A stretch of DNA of 5,930 nucleotides, taken from contig JAAZAP010000171.1 of assembly GCA_012514255.1 (NCBI GenBank), positions 1-5,930 of the forward strand, read 5' to 3'. Source of the stretch: Bacteroidales bacterium (lineage in GTDB: Bacteria > Bacteroidota > Bacteroidia > Bacteroidales > VadinHA17). This document shows, piece by piece, positions 4,457 to 5,930 of this stretch (position 1 is its first letter; every line of letters begins with the position of its first letter). The notes beneath the pieces were generated by a model. The model was not told the DNA's origin. It was given only the letters and a program-made list of their open reading frames with translations, and did no database searches. The position numbers were made by a program, and so were the translations under genes.

Positions 4457-5930
4457 ATGGCCAAAATTATTAAAAAAATCGGAAGGGTCTTTCTCATCAT
4501 AGCTGCGGTGGTGGTTATGGTGCCTGCCGTTCTCTTCCTCCTCCTGCAGGTGCCAGGCATACAGACATTTACGGTCAACAGAATTACCAGGATCATCTCT
4601 GAACAGACGGGTGGTGAGATCAGCATCGGCAGGGTTGACTATTCAATATGGCACGAAATAGTGCTGAGTGACATACTGTTCAATGATCTCAGGGGAGACA
4701 CCCTGCTTAGTGCCAGGAGGCTTGACCTGCGCCTGAGGGAGATAAGACCGTCACAAAAACTATACAGGTTTGGAAGGGTTGACATATATGAACCTGACTT
4801 CAGGATGGTAAAGGATAGTTCGGGAGTTATGAACCTGACTGAATATATCCGGACGCTGAAGGGTAACAGGGAGCGTGACAGCACAAGAAGAACTGACATC
4901 CGGTTTGCTGACATTGACATCATTGACGGTTTCTTCCTCCTGTACGACAGCTCAGACACTGCCGGTATCATACCCGGAAGGGTCAATTTCAGCAACATGC
5001 ATCTTGAAAGGATCAATACAAAGATCCGTGACCTGTGTATCATTCCTGATTCGGTCAGCATGGTGATCCGCGGACTGGGTTTCGAAGAATCCGGCGGATT
5101 CGTATCAAAGAATCTTGACATGAATCTTGCCGTCCAACGCAATTCGCTTCATTTCAGAGAAATAGATCTGACAACTGAATCAGGCGCCATCTCAGCCGAA
5201 AAAGTACTGCTGACAGCCCGTGACACCAGTTCATGGAAAGATTTCATCAACGAGGTCACGATGGATATTCAGTTCAACGACTCGGATATCAGCATTTCTG
5301 ATCTGGCTTATTTTGTTAAAGCGCTGGCCGGCATAAAGGAAGAGGTAAACATGTCAGGCAGGGTGAGCGGTACGGTAGCCGGGCTGAAGGGCAGAAACAT
5401 CAGAGTAGATTATAAATCTTCAACCAGGTTAAGGTTTGATTTTGACATCTCGGGACTGCCGGTGCTGGACGACAGTTTTCTGTATATTGATTTCAATGAG
5501 ATGCAGACACGGGCTGATGATATTGAATGTTTTTCAGTTCCGCTAAAGAAGCCGCTTAAACTGCCCCAGGTGATACATGACCTCGGCCTGATTTCATATA
5601 AGGGAAATTTTACGGGATTTACAACTGATTTCGTCTCCTTCGGCAAGCTGACAACTGAACGTGGTACCTTTGTCACTGACCTGTCACTTAAGCCTGACGG
5701 TCGGAACACATTTGGCTTCAGCGGATCACTCAGGACAAGCAATGTGGATCTGGGTTACATTGCCAGGGATGAGGAGATGTTCGGCGGGTTATGGATGCAT
5801 GCAGAGATAGATGGTTCAACGGAGTCATTTCGCCATCTTACTGCAAACATAACCGGGGTGGTTGACAGCGTGAAGATAAACAACTACCTCTATCGTAACA
5901 TAAGCGTCTCAGGAACATATGCAGACAATA
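4457..5930 (+). CDS. tamB: TamB-family translocation/assembly module protein, N-terminal part (runs off the window)
   Basis: Inner-membrane-anchored periplasmic protein of the TamB/AsmA-like family, which spans the envelope as a long beta-rich groove. It is linked to outer-membrane protein assembly with TamA and to phospholipid transport. Only the first 491 residues are present; no stop occurs before the right edge. Family members are usually over 1,000 residues, with the conserved TamB domain at the far C-terminus, not seen here. Residues 1-10 are basic and 11-31 form a single membrane anchor. An AsmA-like start follows (EISIGRVDY 54-62, VLSDILFNDLRGDTLLSARR 69-88), then many alternating beta-strand segments. 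LISYKGNFTGFTTDFVSFG (378-396) matches what I recall of Bacteroidota TamB proteins. An in-frame TAA at 4451-4453, six bases upstream, fixes ATG 4457 as the earliest start. The adjacent tsaD supports the assignment. The symbol is by family; a different AsmA-like paralogue is the main alternative. Confidence 0.82.
   Translation, partial: MAKIIKKIGRVFLIIAAVVVMVPAVLFLLLQVPGIQTFTVNRITRIISEQTGGEISIGRVDYSIWHEIVLSDILFNDLRGDTLLSARRLDLRLREIRPSQKLYRFGRVDIYEPDFRMVKDSSGVMNLTEYIRTLKGNRERDSTRRTDIRFADIDIIDGFFLLYDSSDTAGIIPGRVNFSNMHLERINTKIRDLCIIPDSVSMVIRGLGFEESGGFVSKNLDMNLAVQRNSLHFREIDLTTESGAISAEKVLLTARDTSSWKDFINEVTMDIQFNDSDISISDLAYFVKALAGIKEEVNMSGRVSGTVAGLKGRNIRVDYKSSTRLRFDFDISGLPVLDDSFLYIDFNEMQTRADDIECFSVPLKKPLKLPQVIHDLGLISYKGNFTGFTTDFVSFGKLTTERGTFVTDLSLKPDGRNTFGFSGSLRTSNVDLGYIARDEEMFGGLWMHAEIDGSTESFRHLTANITGVVDSVKINNYLYRNISVSGTYADN
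4462..4469 (-). promoter_or_regulatory. Possible tsaD -7 promoter element inside the TamB start region
   Basis: Read on the - strand, TAATTTTG is an exact match to the Bacteroidota -7 consensus TAnnTTTG. It would start transcription near 4455 and give a tsaD leader of about 50 nt. No TTTG or TTG is present at the expected -33 spacing, where the - strand reads AAAG. The local sequence is A/T-rich, so a chance match is quite possible. Confidence 0.3.

Noticed and set aside
4078..4473. 131-codon open frame on the + strand crossing the tsaD start
   Set aside because: It is mostly antisense to the conserved TsaD N-terminus and runs into the TamB start in another frame; no motif.
4639..5142. 167-codon open frame on the - strand
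   Set aside because: It lies wholly inside the TamB-like gene on the opposite strand, has no recognisable motif, and its Ser/Arg/Leu-rich composition is typical of an antisense shadow.
5410..5742. 110-codon open frame on the - strand
   Set aside because: It is antisense to the TamB-like reading frame, which is continuous and family-like through this stretch; no independent support.
1..5930. A novel multi-gene system such as a defence island, biosynthetic cluster or mobile element
   Set aside because: Every substantial coding region belongs to a recognised family (NupG, ZIP, J protein, PaaI thioesterase, TsaD, TamB). There are no transposases, integrases, direct-repeat arrays or clusters of unknown genes.

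Overview
The window looks like ordinary chromosomal DNA from a Bacteroidota bacterium, probably order Bacteroidales or a close relative. Four things support this. The tsaD gene is divergent from a TamB-like gene, an arrangement I recall as common in that phylum. The partial TamB protein carries sequence typical of the long Bacteroidota TamB family. A promoter upstream of the metal transporter matches the Bacteroidota -33/-7 consensus (TTG / TAnnTTTG), not the sigma70 -35/-10 pattern. Starts sit in A-rich leaders with few convincing Shine-Dalgarno sequences. Species-level placement is not possible from this sequence alone.

Layout from left to right: a short leader (1-79); nupG, a nucleoside/H+ symporter, on + (80-1333); a 34-bp convergent gap with two interlocked inverted repeats; zupT, a ZIP-family divalent-metal transporter, on - (1368-2234); a 115-bp divergent intergenic region with the zupT promoter, a 9-bp inverted repeat bracketing its -7 box, and a small A-loop hairpin; a membrane-anchored J-domain co-chaperone on + (2350-2943); a PaaI-type hotdog thioesterase on + that overlaps it by 35 nt (2909-3421); tsaD, the t6A tRNA-modification enzyme, on - (3378-4403), whose end overlaps the thioesterase end by 44 nt; a 53-bp divergent gap; and a TamB-family envelope protein on + that runs off the right edge (from 4457).

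Functionally this is a set of housekeeping and transport genes, not one pathway. Two proteins import small solutes or metals (NupG, ZupT), one recruits Hsp70 to the membrane (J protein), one hydrolyses acyl-CoA-type thioesters, one modifies tRNAs decoding ANN codons, and one serves envelope biogenesis or lipid transport. The J protein and thioesterase almost certainly share a transcript. I see no mobile elements, CRISPR arrays, tRNA/rRNA genes, toxin-antitoxin pairs or defence genes, and no evidence for a previously undescribed system. The points most worth a second look are non-coding: the inverted repeat around the zupT promoter and the pseudoknot-like repeats between nupG and zupT.
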